Part shown: positions 25,027-34,119 of the stretch, piece by piece
Numbering within the stretch: the first letter of the stretch is position 1
Layout of the letters: every line of letters begins with the position of its first letter
Source of the DNA: Armatimonadota bacterium
GTDB taxonomy: Bacteria > Armatimonadota > Hebobacteria > CAIYQO01
Direction: 5' to 3'
Length of the DNA: 36,825 nucleotides
NCBI GenBank assembly: GCA_020060775.1
Contig: JAGUZN010000174.1
Coordinates: 1-36,825 of the forward strand
Notes under the pieces: generated by a model
Seen by the model: the letters and a program-made list of their open reading frames with translations, nothing else
Databases searched by the model: none
Told to the model about the DNA's origin: nothing
Position numbers and translations under genes: made by a program

Positions 25027-27378
25027 CTACTGTACCGTAAACCGCTCCCCCGGGGCAGTATCCCATGACAGTATGCCGTTCTCACGTTCCACAGTCACTT
25101 CTTCCCCCGAGTCGCGCACAATGCGCGCACCCGGCCAAGGCTCCAGCAGGCGCAGCCGATTGCCCCGTTCGCTGAGGAACTCGACGTCGGTCATGCGGCC
25201 GTCAGCGCAGGCGGCCGACACCAGGAAAGCCCCTTTCGTCCGCAGCGTACTGAAACGCGCATGCCGTGTGAGCGGCCACCCCGGGAAGAGGCGAATCACG
25301 CCATCCCACGAATTGAGGAGCATCTCCGTCACCGGGAAGGGATTCCCCTGCGAATCGTGAATCTGCGCATTGCTGTCTTCACCGTCCACCAACGGCCAAT
25401 CCATTATCTCCGACCAGAGCGATTCGGTGAGTCCGAGACGGATCTTTCCGATCATGCGCCGCAGATGATCACCGGTGAAAATACTTTTCGTCGCAAGCAG
25501 CGTATTGGCGGCAATCTCCCGCAGACGCGGGTTGTTGACGACATCCGGGTCTTCCGCCGGCCATAGCGGGCATAGCTGCACCTGGATGTTGTACGGGGGG
25601 CGCTCCGTTTCCCCCGGCACATCGGTAAATTCTTCCCGTCCCTCTACCCGCAGCGTGGGATAATCCGGCAGGTTCGCCAGGATCTCACGCCAGCGCGGGC
25701 GTTTATCGGCATCCGTATCGAGTATTTCCGAGGCTTCCAGCATGGCGCGCAGCAGGAACTTCAGGTGCGCGATATCTTCGATGCAGTTCTGATTTTTCTC
25801 GAAGTTGCGCGTCCAACAGTGCAGCTCGCTCACCATGGTCGGCCATAAGGTGTAATCGCCCGGGGCGTTTTTCTGTAACAGCGTGTCGTAGAAATCGACG
25901 CATGCCCGCATCACCGGATAGGCCATTTCCCGCAGAAATGCCTCGTCGCCAAAGTATTGGTAGTGGAACCAGCAGTTTTGCGCGTGCAGCGCAGTGAGAA
26001 ACAGCCCATGACTCCATTGCGGGTGGAAAAAGTAGCGGCTGGTGCCGTCAAAGTAGAGAGCAGGGTAGGCCGCACCTTCCTCGCACTCGTACACCTCGCG
26101 GGCTATACGCCGGGCGGTGGGGAGGTAGCTGTGCACGAACTCCGTATACACACGCGCCTGTTCCGGGTGGTTGCCCGTGAAGGCGCCCCAGAACCGCGAA
26201 GAGAATTCAGGGTAGTTGTTATGGCGGTCACCTTTCCACGGCGGACCATCGTGGGGCGTGGCCACGCCGTACAGCCCGGGCGCCGATTTGCCGGCACGCA
26301 GGGTGGTGGCCATCTCGTATGAGCCCAGCACCCAGCGTTTCTGCAACGCTGCGTCATCGACGTCCACGGCAGAGGCCATCCAGAACTCGCGCCAGGCCCT
26401 GGCGTGCTCGGCGTACAGCGCATCCCATCCCTCGGCTGCCGCCTGCAGGCTTAACCGGCGGGCATGCGCCAGGGGGTCGACGCCATCCAAGGCATTGGCC
26501 ATGCCGATGAATACGGTCGCCGACAGGTGGTCGCCCAGCTCCATTGCCAGTTGACCGCTCGGTTCAGTGGAGAAGTCGAGCGCCTCTTCGCCCGGTGTCG
26601 CGACGACGGCAAAATCATTGCCCGGAAACCACTCATCGCCGGGGATCGCCTGGAAAAGCTCGGCCGCGCGATTGTGAATCGCCAACTCTGCCGGCGGCAG
26701 CGCATCGACGCGGGGGTCGCGTCGGAAGTCGCCTTCTCCGCCTTCTCGCAGTCCGACACCGGCGGAGAGCAATTCCCAGGAGCGCCCGCCCCACGGGTCG
26801 CGCAGCAACGACACCACCGTGCGCCGGCGGTCCGCCCAGTAGTCAGGCACACTGAGGCGCAGTGCCAGCACGTTATACTGCCAGGCGATGAACGCTTCGC
26901 ACGTCAGGTACGGGCCCGGCGGACGCCAGAGATTGGGGAATTCCGCGTGGTACACGCCATCGGCCAGGCGCAGGCGTTGGGTCATATTGGGCTGGATAAA
27001 GCCCGGCTCCAACTGCGCCACGCGCAGCAACAGATCGGCACCCGAGCGCATGCAGGGAAAGAGACGGTCGTTTCCTCCCCAGGATCCAGGCGGCTGCTGC
27101 GGCAATGTTTCGCCGTAGGCAAGTCCCACCGAGTGATCGGTGACAAAGGCCTTGAGTTGTGACATCGGCAGCGGTTGCTGGTAGTGCTCGGCATTCCAGC
27201 GGGAATCCCACAGGTTTTGCTTATTCAATCGGAAGCATAACCGGTGAGCCGGGCCGAAGATGACCGCGCCCATGTCCGCGTTGCCCAGCACCAATCCCTC
27301 GACCGATGTGGCCGCCGCAACCTTACGCTGCAAGTCATAGCGTTGCAGCAGTGACTTGAGGTCTTCCCAGTTAATCAT
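25027..27378 (-). CDS. Second intracellular GH95-like glycosidase
   Basis: 783 residues, RBS GGAGG with 8-9 nt spacing, no signal peptide. It is a distant paralogue of the protein at 20146: MATTLRAGKSAPGLYGV matches LATTLRGTPVGGLIGL, and TEMLLNSWDGVIRLFPGWPLTRHARF matches the GH95 C-terminal block. Upstream, LGNADMGAVIFG (about 30-41) is the GNG-type N-terminal strand, and DRHNNYPEFSSRFW covers the position of the catalytic Asn pair of GH95 (HNN here). The fold is the (alpha/alpha)6 six-hairpin type. Catalytic positions differ from both canonical fucosidases and its paralogue, so substrate is open. It follows the GH39-like gene by 33 bp in one transcript. Confidence 0.75.
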   Translation of the reverse strand: MINWEDLKSLLQRYDLQRKVAAATSVEGLVLGNADMGAVIFGPAHRLCFRLNKQNLWDSRWNAEHYQQPLPMSQLKAFVTDHSVGLAYGETLPQQPPGSWGGNDRLFPCMRSGADLLLRVAQLEPGFIQPNMTQRLRLADGVYHAEFPNLWRPPGPYLTCEAFIAWQYNVLALRLSVPDYWADRRRTVVSLLRDPWGGRSWELLSAGVGLREGGEGDFRRDPRVDALPPAELAIHNRAAELFQAIPGDEWFPGNDFAVVATPGEEALDFSTEPSGQLAMELGDHLSATVFIGMANALDGVDPLAHARRLSLQAAAEGWDALYAEHARAWREFWMASAVDVDDAALQKRWVLGSYEMATTLRAGKSAPGLYGVATPHDGPPWKGDRHNNYPEFSSRFWGAFTGNHPEQARVYTEFVHSYLPTARRIAREVYECEEGAAYPALYFDGTSRYFFHPQWSHGLFLTALHAQNCWFHYQYFGDEAFLREMAYPVMRACVDFYDTLLQKNAPGDYTLWPTMVSELHCWTRNFEKNQNCIEDIAHLKFLLRAMLEASEILDTDADKRPRWREILANLPDYPTLRVEGREEFTDVPGETERPPYNIQVQLCPLWPAEDPDVVNNPRLREIAANTLLATKSIFTGDHLRRMIGKIRLGLTESLWSEIMDWPLVDGEDSNAQIHDSQGNPFPVTEMLLNSWDGVIRLFPGWPLTRHARFSTLRTKGAFLVSAACADGRMTDVEFLSERGNRLRLLEPWPGARIVRDSGEEVTVERENGILSWDTAPGERFTVQ

Positions 27379-27411
27379 GGGACTTTCCTCCGAGACTCAA
27401 ATTTCATATGG

Positions 27412-28758
27412 TCATCCGATACGGCGTAATCGTATGAGATGCGCCGTCTGCGGAATCGTGTGTATGTCGAAATGGTACGTTGCCGGATCCAGCGTGAACG
27501 ACTCGACCATCTCCAGGTTCGCGTGCGCATCGAGCCGGTGATATTCCACCTGCCAGCGGGAGAGGTTCGGCATACCCTTCATGGTGACTAGGACAGGATT
27601 CACGGTCGCAAAATCGACATTGCCAATGAAGAGCTGGTGCTCATCGCCGTCGAGGGAGGAACCGGCCAAGACGGCTAGCCCCTGGTCAGGATCTGCGCCG
27701 GTCACCATGCAGCGAATCGGCGTGTGATCCAGCATCTCGCGAAATGCCAGGAAGGCATAGTATGGCTTGGCCGGGAGACTGGAGTCGTGAAACATGCCGA
27801 AGGGGCCATTGGTCGCATCGTAATAGTTCGCCATATCAATTGGCGCATCTTGCAGGGCGATCAGACACGCTACGGCCATGGCTCCGCCTTCCGCGCCTTT
27901 CTTTCGCGCGATCCATTGAGCATGCCCGGGCGCACGACGCCCCTCATATCCCCACATCGACCGGATGGGCCCCAGGTTCCATTCATTCAGGTGGCTCTCC
28001 GTTTTCGTGTACCCGTAACTATCGAGGATGGTACGGACATTGCGCGCGGCGGTGACCAGTTGCATGGGGCGTTCGGGATAAGCGTGCCAGGTGCAGAAAT
28101 CGAGCGGCGCCCCCGCCTGGTGCACTGGCTGGAGGAAGGTGTGCATGAGGCTCTGATCCGTCAGCATGGCTCCATTGAACGCCGGTCCGCCGATCTTGAT
28201 AGTCGGGCAGGCAGCTTTGATGCGTTTGGCTACCTGGATGTAAAACCGGATGTACTCTTCATACGGGGCGTTCCACATACACGGCCCACCGTTCTCGGCT
28301 TCGTTCCAGACCTCCCAGTACTGAATGTCATGGTGAAAACCGTTGGCCCACCCTTCGTTGTAATGGCGAATGATGTTGATGCAGATATCCGCCCACTTGT
28401 TGTAATCCTCGGGGGGATCGGTATGGAAATGGAAGTCGGGGTGGTTCTGAATCGTGACGCCTAACCGATAGACAATGCGCGACCCGCAGTTGAGAATCGA
28501 TTGGATGTAGCCATCCGTACGCGCAAACCGGTAGTTGCCTGGGTCGGCGGCGTCCAGGTGGAAGAGCGGGAAGATGCTCGGGATATCCACCACCTCCCAG
28601 CAGTAAAACAGGCAGTCATGCAGGCGGATAGTCGGGAACCGCACACGGCGGTGGTATTCCGATAAATCGAAATACCCGTTCATGCATAATGGGCCGATAT
28701 TGGCCCCGTGCAGTTCGCGCAACGATCCGATAGGCTGTGCCACGTCTACACTGATCAT
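27412..28758 (-). CDS. GH39-like clan GH-A glycoside hydrolase
   Basis: 448 residues, no signal peptide. A (beta/alpha)8 barrel with the clan GH-A pair: acid/base Glu153 in YWEVWNEAE and nucleophile Glu259 in SHLNEWN, about 106 residues apart as expected. The opening FPTIRLHDC and IVYRLG segments, and the C-terminal strands, fit GH39 (beta-xylosidase/alpha-iduronidase type), though an arabinofuranosidase or other GH-A family cannot be excluded. It would hydrolyse imported oligosaccharides in the cytoplasm. A GGAGG lies upstream of the ATG and a promoter at 28785-28814. First gene of a two-gene operon with the GH95-like protein. Confidence 0.85.
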   Translation of the reverse strand: MISVDVAQPIGSLRELHGANIGPLCMNGYFDLSEYHRRVRFPTIRLHDCLFYCWEVVDIPSIFPLFHLDAADPGNYRFARTDGYIQSILNCGSRIVYRLGVTIQNHPDFHFHTDPPEDYNKWADICINIIRHYNEGWANGFHHDIQYWEVWNEAENGGPCMWNAPYEEYIRFYIQVAKRIKAACPTIKIGGPAFNGAMLTDQSLMHTFLQPVHQAGAPLDFCTWHAYPERPMQLVTAARNVRTILDSYGYTKTESHLNEWNLGPIRSMWGYEGRRAPGHAQWIARKKGAEGGAMAVACLIALQDAPIDMANYYDATNGPFGMFHDSSLPAKPYYAFLAFREMLDHTPIRCMVTGADPDQGLAVLAGSSLDGDEHQLFIGNVDFATVNPVLVTMKGMPNLSRWQVEYHRLDAHANLEMVESFTLDPATYHFDIHTIPQTAHLIRLRRIG

Positions 28759-28784
28759 ACTGGCCGCCTCCTCCGCTCTCGCGC

Positions 28785-28814
28785 ATCATACGACACCGGT
28801 TGCCAGAAGGGCAA
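28785..28814 (-). promoter_or_regulatory. Sigma-70 promoter of the GH39-like/GH95-like operon
   Basis: On the minus strand, TTGCCC (28809-28814), an 18-nt spacer and TATGAT (28785-28790), about 27 bp before the ATG. No clear palindrome accompanies it. Confidence 0.5.
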
Positions 28815-28910
28815 TAGGAACGAGGAGTTATTTTCTGCATATTTATCTGTGTAACGTCATGATCAGTTGTGTGCTTGCGGGAAGCGGCAAAATCGGGGAT
28901 GATACGGGGG

Positions 28911-29633
28911 ATGGAGCAATACCCGACCAATGAAGAAGGGCGGCAGGCGAAAGCCGCGGCGAACCGCGCGATGTTTGACGGCATTGCTAGCCGCTATGAC
29001 TGCATGAACCGCCTGATGAGCCTGGGGCAGGATCGCATCTGGCGGAGGCGACTGGTCGACCTCGGTCAGGTTGTGCCCGGCATGCGCGGCCTCGATCTCT
29101 GCTGCGGCACCGGCGACGTCGCGCGCGAACTGGCCCGACGCGGCGCAAGTGTGGTCGGATTGGATGCCAGCGAGGCGATGCTTGCCGTGGCGGGCGCGCG
29201 GGGCGGAGAGGGGATCACCTGGGTGCAGGGTGATGCGCTGGCCATTCCTTTTTCCGATGACAGCTTCGACGTGGCGACCATCGCCTTCGGTAATCGGAAC
29301 GTCACCGATCTGGCCACGCTGTATGCCGAGATGCGCCGCGTGGTCGTTCCCGGCGGTCGCGTGCTCTCGTTGGAGATCAATCGTCCCGCCAGCCCCCTGC
29401 CGGCCGCACTCTTTCCCCTGTACTTCGCCCACGTGCCCGCGTTGCTCGCCCGCGTGCTCGGCGTCGACCCAGCCGCGTACCGCTACCTCCCCGACAGCGT
29501 GCGGCGCTACCCTGATCCCGATGCGGTCGCCGCCATCATGGCCACTACCGGCCTGCGCGACATCGTCATCACCCGTCTCTTGGGCGGCATCATCGTGATC
29601 CACTGCGGAGTTGTGATCCCATCCGGCCACTGA
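28911..29633 (+). CDS. menG: MenG/UbiE quinone C-methyltransferase
   Basis: 240 residues from the ATG at 28911; ATG 28899 in the same frame is an alternative and neither has a strong RBS. MFDGIASRYDCMNRLMSLGQDRIWRR (from 21) is the UbiE signature. LDLCCGTGD (61-69) binds SAM, and FGNRNVTD is the second UbiE signature. The C-terminus YRYLPDSVRRYPDPD and GGIIVIHCG also match. The enzyme methylates demethylmenaquinone (or the ubiquinone precursor) at the membrane. In this kind of bacterium menaquinone is the expected product. Convergent with the HD-GYP gene; the 40-bp gap holds only a GATAAAG/CTTTATC pair. Confidence 0.93.
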   Translation: MEQYPTNEEGRQAKAAANRAMFDGIASRYDCMNRLMSLGQDRIWRRRLVDLGQVVPGMRGLDLCCGTGDVARELARRGASVVGLDASEAMLAVAGARGGEGITWVQGDALAIPFSDDSFDVATIAFGNRNVTDLATLYAEMRRVVVPGGRVLSLEINRPASPLPAALFPLYFAHVPALLARVLGVDPAAYRYLPDSVRRYPDPDAVAAIMATTGLRDIVITRLLGGIIVIHCGVVIPSGH

Positions 29634-29673
29634 CCGGGAGATCACCGATAAAGGTTTCAGTGTCGGCGATGCT

Positions 29674-30954
29674 TTATCCGACGGGAACTGCATCGAGCTG
29701 CAAGCGGAATTGGCGATATTGCTCTCGTGCGGCAGCCTGTGCGTCATGGCGGCGATCGTTGATATCGTCATAGTGGGTGCCCAGTAAATTGACAATCATT
29801 GCATCGAGCGCCCCATTCGCCACCTGGTGCTGCATCACTTCCCACGCCGCCGCGCGCGCCATGCCCGGACGATAGGGCCGATCCTCGGTGACAGCGGAAA
29901 AGATGTCGGCGACGGCCATGATGCGCGAGCCGAGGCTGAGAGCATTGTCGGCTAAGTGGAAGGGATACCCGCGCCCATCAAGGCGTTCGTGGTGCAGCGA
30001 GCCCCACGTATTCACTTGTTCCAGGGCGGGGATGCGCTCCAGGCAGCGGTAACCATGGAAGGTGTGGCTGCGGATAACGGTGAATTCCTGCGAGGTGAGG
30101 GCTCCCGGCTTTTCCAGGATGGAGGTAGGCACGGCCAGCTTGCCCAGGTCATGGAGCGAGCCGGCAACCAGCATGAGTTGACATTCTTGGTTGGAAAAGC
30201 CGACGACGCGGGCTATCGCCTCAGCCGTCGCCGCGACTCCACTGGAATGCGTGGCGGTGAAGGGACTGCGAAAGTCGATCACCTGGCGAATCATTTGCGC
30301 CAGTTCGAGCAACGCGGTGCTGCCCAACTCCAGCACCTCCTGCGGCGCCAACCGGTGCAGCACGGTGCCGAGCGAGGGAGCGATGAGATCGAGCCAGATG
30401 TATTCTTTGGCGGCCAGTGATCGGAAAGCCTCGACGAAGTGCGGCTCAAAGGCTTTACCGGAGTGTGCAGCGATCGTCTCGACAATGTCGGGCACCTGGG
30501 TGAGGATTTCCCGGTGCGGCTGCATCAGAATCGTCACGCGGTCAGCCAGATGCAGCAGATGGCTGCCTGACGGCACCGGTCGACTGTGCAGCGTTTCGCC
30601 GCGCCCATCGCCCCACAGAGCATGGTGATCGCGCACGAGGGGGGCAACATCGGCCAGCGGGGAGAACAGCTCGAGCAAACGCGCACCAATCTCTGGGTGG
30701 GCAGGCGCATCTGACAACTCGAACTGCCAGGAGCTCAAACGTTCTTGATAGGTGAGAATGCCGATATCGTGCAAAATGCCGGCAAGGAGCAGGTCGGTGC
30801 GTTCCTCCGGTGAAAAGTCCAGTTCCGCCGCCAGACTGGTGGCCAGGTAGGCTACACGCTTATGATGGTCAGTGACTGTGGGATCGACCATGTCGACCAT
30901 TTCTGAGACGCACATGACCAGATCAAAGAGCGATACCTGGGGGTCGTTGATCAC
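29674..30954 (-). CDS. Tandem HD / HD-GYP domain phosphodiesterase-like protein
   Basis: 426 residues starting at a GTG with AAAGGA 8-9 nt upstream. The first HD domain (about 25-175) has LHDIG at 61-65 and RDHHALWGDG near 109-117. The second (about 230-400) has LHDLGK (267-272), HTFHGYR (297-303), and HHERLDGRGYPFHL (321-334), the HD-GYP signature apart from the spaced LHHER form. HD-GYP proteins hydrolyse cyclic di-GMP or other cyclic dinucleotides. The second domain looks catalytically competent, while the first lacks the GYP element and may be regulatory. No receiver or membrane domain is present, so it is a free-standing cytosolic protein. Confidence 0.88.
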   Translation of the reverse strand: MINDPQVSLFDLVMCVSEMVDMVDPTVTDHHKRVAYLATSLAAELDFSPEERTDLLLAGILHDIGILTYQERLSSWQFELSDAPAHPEIGARLLELFSPLADVAPLVRDHHALWGDGRGETLHSRPVPSGSHLLHLADRVTILMQPHREILTQVPDIVETIAAHSGKAFEPHFVEAFRSLAAKEYIWLDLIAPSLGTVLHRLAPQEVLELGSTALLELAQMIRQVIDFRSPFTATHSSGVAATAEAIARVVGFSNQECQLMLVAGSLHDLGKLAVPTSILEKPGALTSQEFTVIRSHTFHGYRCLERIPALEQVNTWGSLHHERLDGRGYPFHLADNALSLGSRIMAVADIFSAVTEDRPYRPGMARAAAWEVMQHQVANGALDAMIVNLLGTHYDDINDRRHDAQAAAREQYRQFRLQLDAVPVG

Positions 30955-31251
30955 TTGCGCTATCCTTTCGTCTCATGCAGACGCATCGCGTTATCAGTGA
31001 TATGTCTGCCATGTTAATTAATTCTCGTTAAGAAGTTCCATATTTATCGCCAACTTCCTTCACGACTCAAGCCATTGCACTGGTATTTCTCTACAGGGCT
31101 CACTATTGAACAGAGCTGCTTGGATGAGCGGTACAGACACGTCATCCACCGGACCTTCGGCAATCTTATGCAGATAGCTGGAGGTATCCCCCTTCCGGCA
31201 GAGCGGCGTATTCCGCTACAATACGGGATAGCACACATGGAAGGACAGGAT
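30955..31251. other. Intergenic region with A/T-rich stretch and yceH -10 box
   Basis: No gene is evident in these 297 bp between divergent genes. An A/T-rich stretch (about 31010-31045) probably holds the HD-GYP promoter, but no convincing hexamer pair was found. TACAAT at 31217-31222 is a good -10 box for yceH, with a poor -35 (TTCCGG, 31193-31198). Confidence 0.4.
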
Positions 31252-31899
31252 ATGATCCAACTGAACGAGACTGACATTCGCGTGCTCGGCGCGCTGGTGG
31301 AAAAGGCGATCACCACGCCGGAGTACTATCCGCTCACGCTGAATGCGCTGGTGAATGCGTGCAATCAGAAATCGAACCGCGAGCCGGTGGTGCAGTACGA
31401 TGCCCGCACGGTGGATGAATCGTTGCGCCGTTTACGCGAGCAGGGGCTGGTGCAGATCATCATGGGGGGCGACAGCCGCGTGCCGAAATACAAGCAGTTC
31501 TTCGCGGAGTTCTTCGAGTTGAATCCCGCCGAAGAGGCGATCCTCTGCGAGTTGCTGCTGCGCGGGCCGCAGACGGTGGGCGAACTGCGCGGACGCACCG
31601 AGCGCCTGGGCAATCGCCAGGAGGCGGATGCCGTGCAGGCGGCGCTGGACGCATTGATGGCGCGCCCCGAGCCGCTCGTGATACGGCTGCCGCGCCAACC
31701 GGGACAGAAGGATACCCGTTACATGCACCTGCTGGCCGGAGAGCCGGATCTCGCCGCCCTGGCTGTCGTGCAGCCATCGGAACCGGCGGCGAGCCAGCGC
31801 GAACGGATAGATCGGCTGGAAGCCACGGTGGAAAGGCTGCAGCAGGAACTGGCCGAACTCCGCCAGGAGTTCGCCGCGTTCCGAACACAGTTCGAGTAA
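31252..31899 (+). CDS. yceH: YceH-family (UPF0502/DUF480) protein
   Basis: The ATG at 31252 has AAGGA 6 nt upstream and gives 215 residues, the usual family length; the upstream ATG at 31237 has no RBS. LNETDIRVLGALVEKAITTPEYYPLTLNALVNACNQKSNR and VSRVP-type GGDSRVPKYKQF are the family's invariant blocks, forming two winged-helix domains (about 1-90 and 95-175). The C-terminal 30 residues are a coiled coil (ERIDRLEATVERLQQ). The family is widespread, nucleic-acid-binding in fold, and of unknown function. Followed after 26 bp by the AlbA_2 gene in the same direction. Confidence 0.92.
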   Translation: MIQLNETDIRVLGALVEKAITTPEYYPLTLNALVNACNQKSNREPVVQYDARTVDESLRRLREQGLVQIIMGGDSRVPKYKQFFAEFFELNPAEEAILCELLLRGPQTVGELRGRTERLGNRQEADAVQAALDALMARPEPLVIRLPRQPGQKDTRYMHLLAGEPDLAALAVVQPSEPAASQRERIDRLEATVERLQQELAELRQEFAAFRTQFE

Positions 31900-31925
31900 T
31901 CGACAGCAGCGAGAGGTGAACGGTC

Positions 31926-32879
31926 ATGGCACATCGCGGCATACTCGACTGGACGCTGGAGGACATCGAGAAATTCCTGCATCAGAACGAGCAGGAGAAT
32001 CTCTCGCTGGAGTACAAAGCTTCTCCCGCCATCGGCGAGTGGACCGATGCCAAGCGCAACGAGTTGGCGAAGGACATCTGCGCCTTCGCCAATTCCGCGG
32101 GCGGCATCATCATCATCGGCATCACTGAGATTGAGCACAAGCCCGCCGCGCTGGATCACGGGGTGGATACGCGCAAAGTGAGCAAAGAGGCGATTGAATC
32201 GGCCCTGCGCGCGCGCATCGCCCCGCGCATCGACGGCTTACTCATCAAGGAGATCCCCAACCCGCGCCGGGTGTACCATGCCTACTTCGTCATCCGCATC
32301 CCGCGCAGCATGCGTGCGCCGCATATGTGCGTGCCCTTCCACCGCTATTACAAGCGCTACAATTTCGAGTGCGTGCCCATGGAACACTACGAGGTGGAAG
32401 ACGTGCGGCGGCGGCAGAGTGAACCGGATCTCACCGTGCAACTCACCCTGACGCCAACGAGTGAATCCTTCACGCATGGGCGTCAGCCCTACCGGCTAGA
32501 GGCCGGCGTGCTGAATTTGGGCAGCGTATCCGCGCGCGATGTGCTCGTGCGCCTGTATATTCCGCGCGACCTGGTGGGGCACGTCACCTGGAGTCCCAAC
32601 GACAGCCACCAGACGACCACCTATAACGGCCAGGAGGTCTACCGTTTCGACGCGTACATCCGCGACGGCGCGGGACCCATTCCCATTTATCCCAAGGATG
32701 ACCAACCGTATATGATTACGCGCGGGCAGGGACATCGCATCACCCTGCACCTGCCTGAGCCATCCGATCCGGATTTGGCGGAAGCCACGATCATTGCCCA
32801 TCTTTTTGCCGATGGCATGCGGCATCGCAGCGAGGAATATGCGGTATCAGCACTGTTGGGAGGAACGGAATTACCGTGA
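31926..32879 (+). CDS. AlbA_2 (Schlafen-type) domain protein with C-terminal beta domain
   Basis: 317 residues; GAGAGG about 8 nt before the ATG. Residues about 20-150 are the AlbA_2 domain: ENLSLEYKAS, NELAKDICAFANSAGGIIIIGI, and the RIAPRIDGL segment. It shares the Schlafen core fold and in bacteria occurs in transcriptional regulators, defence proteins and putative RNA- or nucleotide-binding proteins. The C-terminal 150 residues (LTVQLTLTPTS, YRLEAGVLNLGSVSARDVLVRLYIP) read as a beta-sandwich. No helicase or HTH part is present, so this is a stand-alone version. It overlaps the next gene by 4 bp (GTGA), so the two proteins are probably translationally coupled. Function unknown. Confidence 0.85.
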   Translation: MAHRGILDWTLEDIEKFLHQNEQENLSLEYKASPAIGEWTDAKRNELAKDICAFANSAGGIIIIGITEIEHKPAALDHGVDTRKVSKEAIESALRARIAPRIDGLLIKEIPNPRRVYHAYFVIRIPRSMRAPHMCVPFHRYYKRYNFECVPMEHYEVEDVRRRQSEPDLTVQLTLTPTSESFTHGRQPYRLEAGVLNLGSVSARDVLVRLYIPRDLVGHVTWSPNDSHQTTTYNGQEVYRFDAYIRDGAGPIPIYPKDDQPYMITRGQGHRITLHLPEPSDPDLAEATIIAHLFADGMRHRSEEYAVSALLGGTELP

Positions 32880-34108
32880 TCGAGCGCGCGCAGGCGTTGA
32901 TGCGGCAACTGCCTTTTCCCGGCTATCCTTCGGGAGTGATGCCGGGCTACGCCGGCGTCAGCATCGTCAATCTCATGCAGTCGCTGCTGGCGCACTTCGG
33001 CCTGCCCTGTACAACCCCGCTGGCGTTTCACGACGAATTCGCCCGCGCCCTTGACGGCAAGCGCAAGATCATCTTCCTCGTGGTCGATGGTCTCGGCTGG
33101 TATAATCTCGCCAGCGCCCGGGAGCAGCACGCCGAACTCGACCGTCTATGCGCGCAGGCGCTTTGCTGGCCGCTCACCTCAGTGTTCCCGTCCACGACCA
33201 GCGCGGCCATCACCAGCCTCGTTGCGGGGTTGACTCCGGCGCAGCACGGCGTCATCGGGTATATGATGTACTTTCCCGAGTACCGGCAGGTCGCCAATAT
33301 GCTCACGCTGCACACGCCCGATACGTCGCGGAAGAGCCTGCAAAGCTTCGGATTCATCCCTGCCGACTATGTGCAGCATCCCAGTGTGTTGCAGCAAATG
33401 CGCGCGGGCGGCATCCTGGCCGGCGCGTACACCTATGGCGGCTATGTCGACAGCGGGCTGTCGCAACTGGTGTACCATGACGCCATGCCCAGCCCCTACT
33501 TCTCGTTGGGCGATCTCTTCATGCTCGCCCGGCAGACGGCGAGAGCGCCAGTGCCGCAATTCCTGTTCCTCTACTGGTCCAACCTCGATACGCTGGCGCA
33601 TAACTACGGCGCGCGTTCCGAGGCGTACGGCAATGAACTGGCCATGCTCGGCTACGTGTTGGCGGAGCAGGTGATGCCTGCGCTCGACGATGACACCGCG
33701 CTGCTGCTGATTGCCGACCACGGCCACATCGACGGCAACGATGACGAGGCGATCAACCTTATGCGCTTTCCCGAACTGCTGTCCAGTCTACGCGTGCCGC
33801 CGGCGGGCGAGGGGCGGTCCACCCACTTCTTCCTCACCCCGGGGTCGGCATCGCGGGTAAGCCGGGTCTTGCGCGATATCGGCGATCTCACCCTGTTCAC
33901 CCGCGATGAGTTCATCGATCAACATCTGCTCGGATTTGAGGAGCTGCGGCCGGGGTTGTACGACAGGGTGGGGGATCTCATCGTGATTCCGCATGGCTCG
34001 CGCCGCACTATGTTCGAATACCAGCCGCGTCCGCATACCGTGATGGTCGGGCGGCATGGCGGACCGTCCCCGGAGGAGATGCTTGTCCCCCTGCTGATGT
34101 GGGCATGA
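32876..34108 (+). CDS. Alkaline-phosphatase-superfamily phosphodiesterase (PF01663 type)
   Basis: 410 residues, GTG start overlapping the previous stop, GGGAGG about 11 nt upstream. Metal and nucleophile sites are visible: Asp71 in FLVVDGLG, Thr107/108 in PSTTSAAITSL, D and H in SNLDTLAHNYG, and DH in IADHGHIDG, plus a late His in GRSTHFFL. This set fits the two-zinc nucleotide pyrophosphatase/phosphodiesterase branch, not phosphoglycerate mutase. No signal peptide is seen, unusual for a family that is mostly exported, so it may act in the cytosol on nucleotides or a phosphodiester. Coupled to the AlbA_2 gene. Confidence 0.88.
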   Translation: MIERAQALMRQLPFPGYPSGVMPGYAGVSIVNLMQSLLAHFGLPCTTPLAFHDEFARALDGKRKIIFLVVDGLGWYNLASAREQHAELDRLCAQALCWPLTSVFPSTTSAAITSLVAGLTPAQHGVIGYMMYFPEYRQVANMLTLHTPDTSRKSLQSFGFIPADYVQHPSVLQQMRAGGILAGAYTYGGYVDSGLSQLVYHDAMPSPYFSLGDLFMLARQTARAPVPQFLFLYWSNLDTLAHNYGARSEAYGNELAMLGYVLAEQVMPALDDDTALLLIADHGHIDGNDDEAINLMRFPELLSSLRVPPAGEGRSTHFFLTPGSASRVSRVLRDIGDLTLFTRDEFIDQHLLGFEELRPGLYDRVGDLIVIPHGSRRTMFEYQPRPHTVMVGRHGGPSPEEMLVPLLMWA

Positions 34109-34119
34109 CGCCGTTCGCC

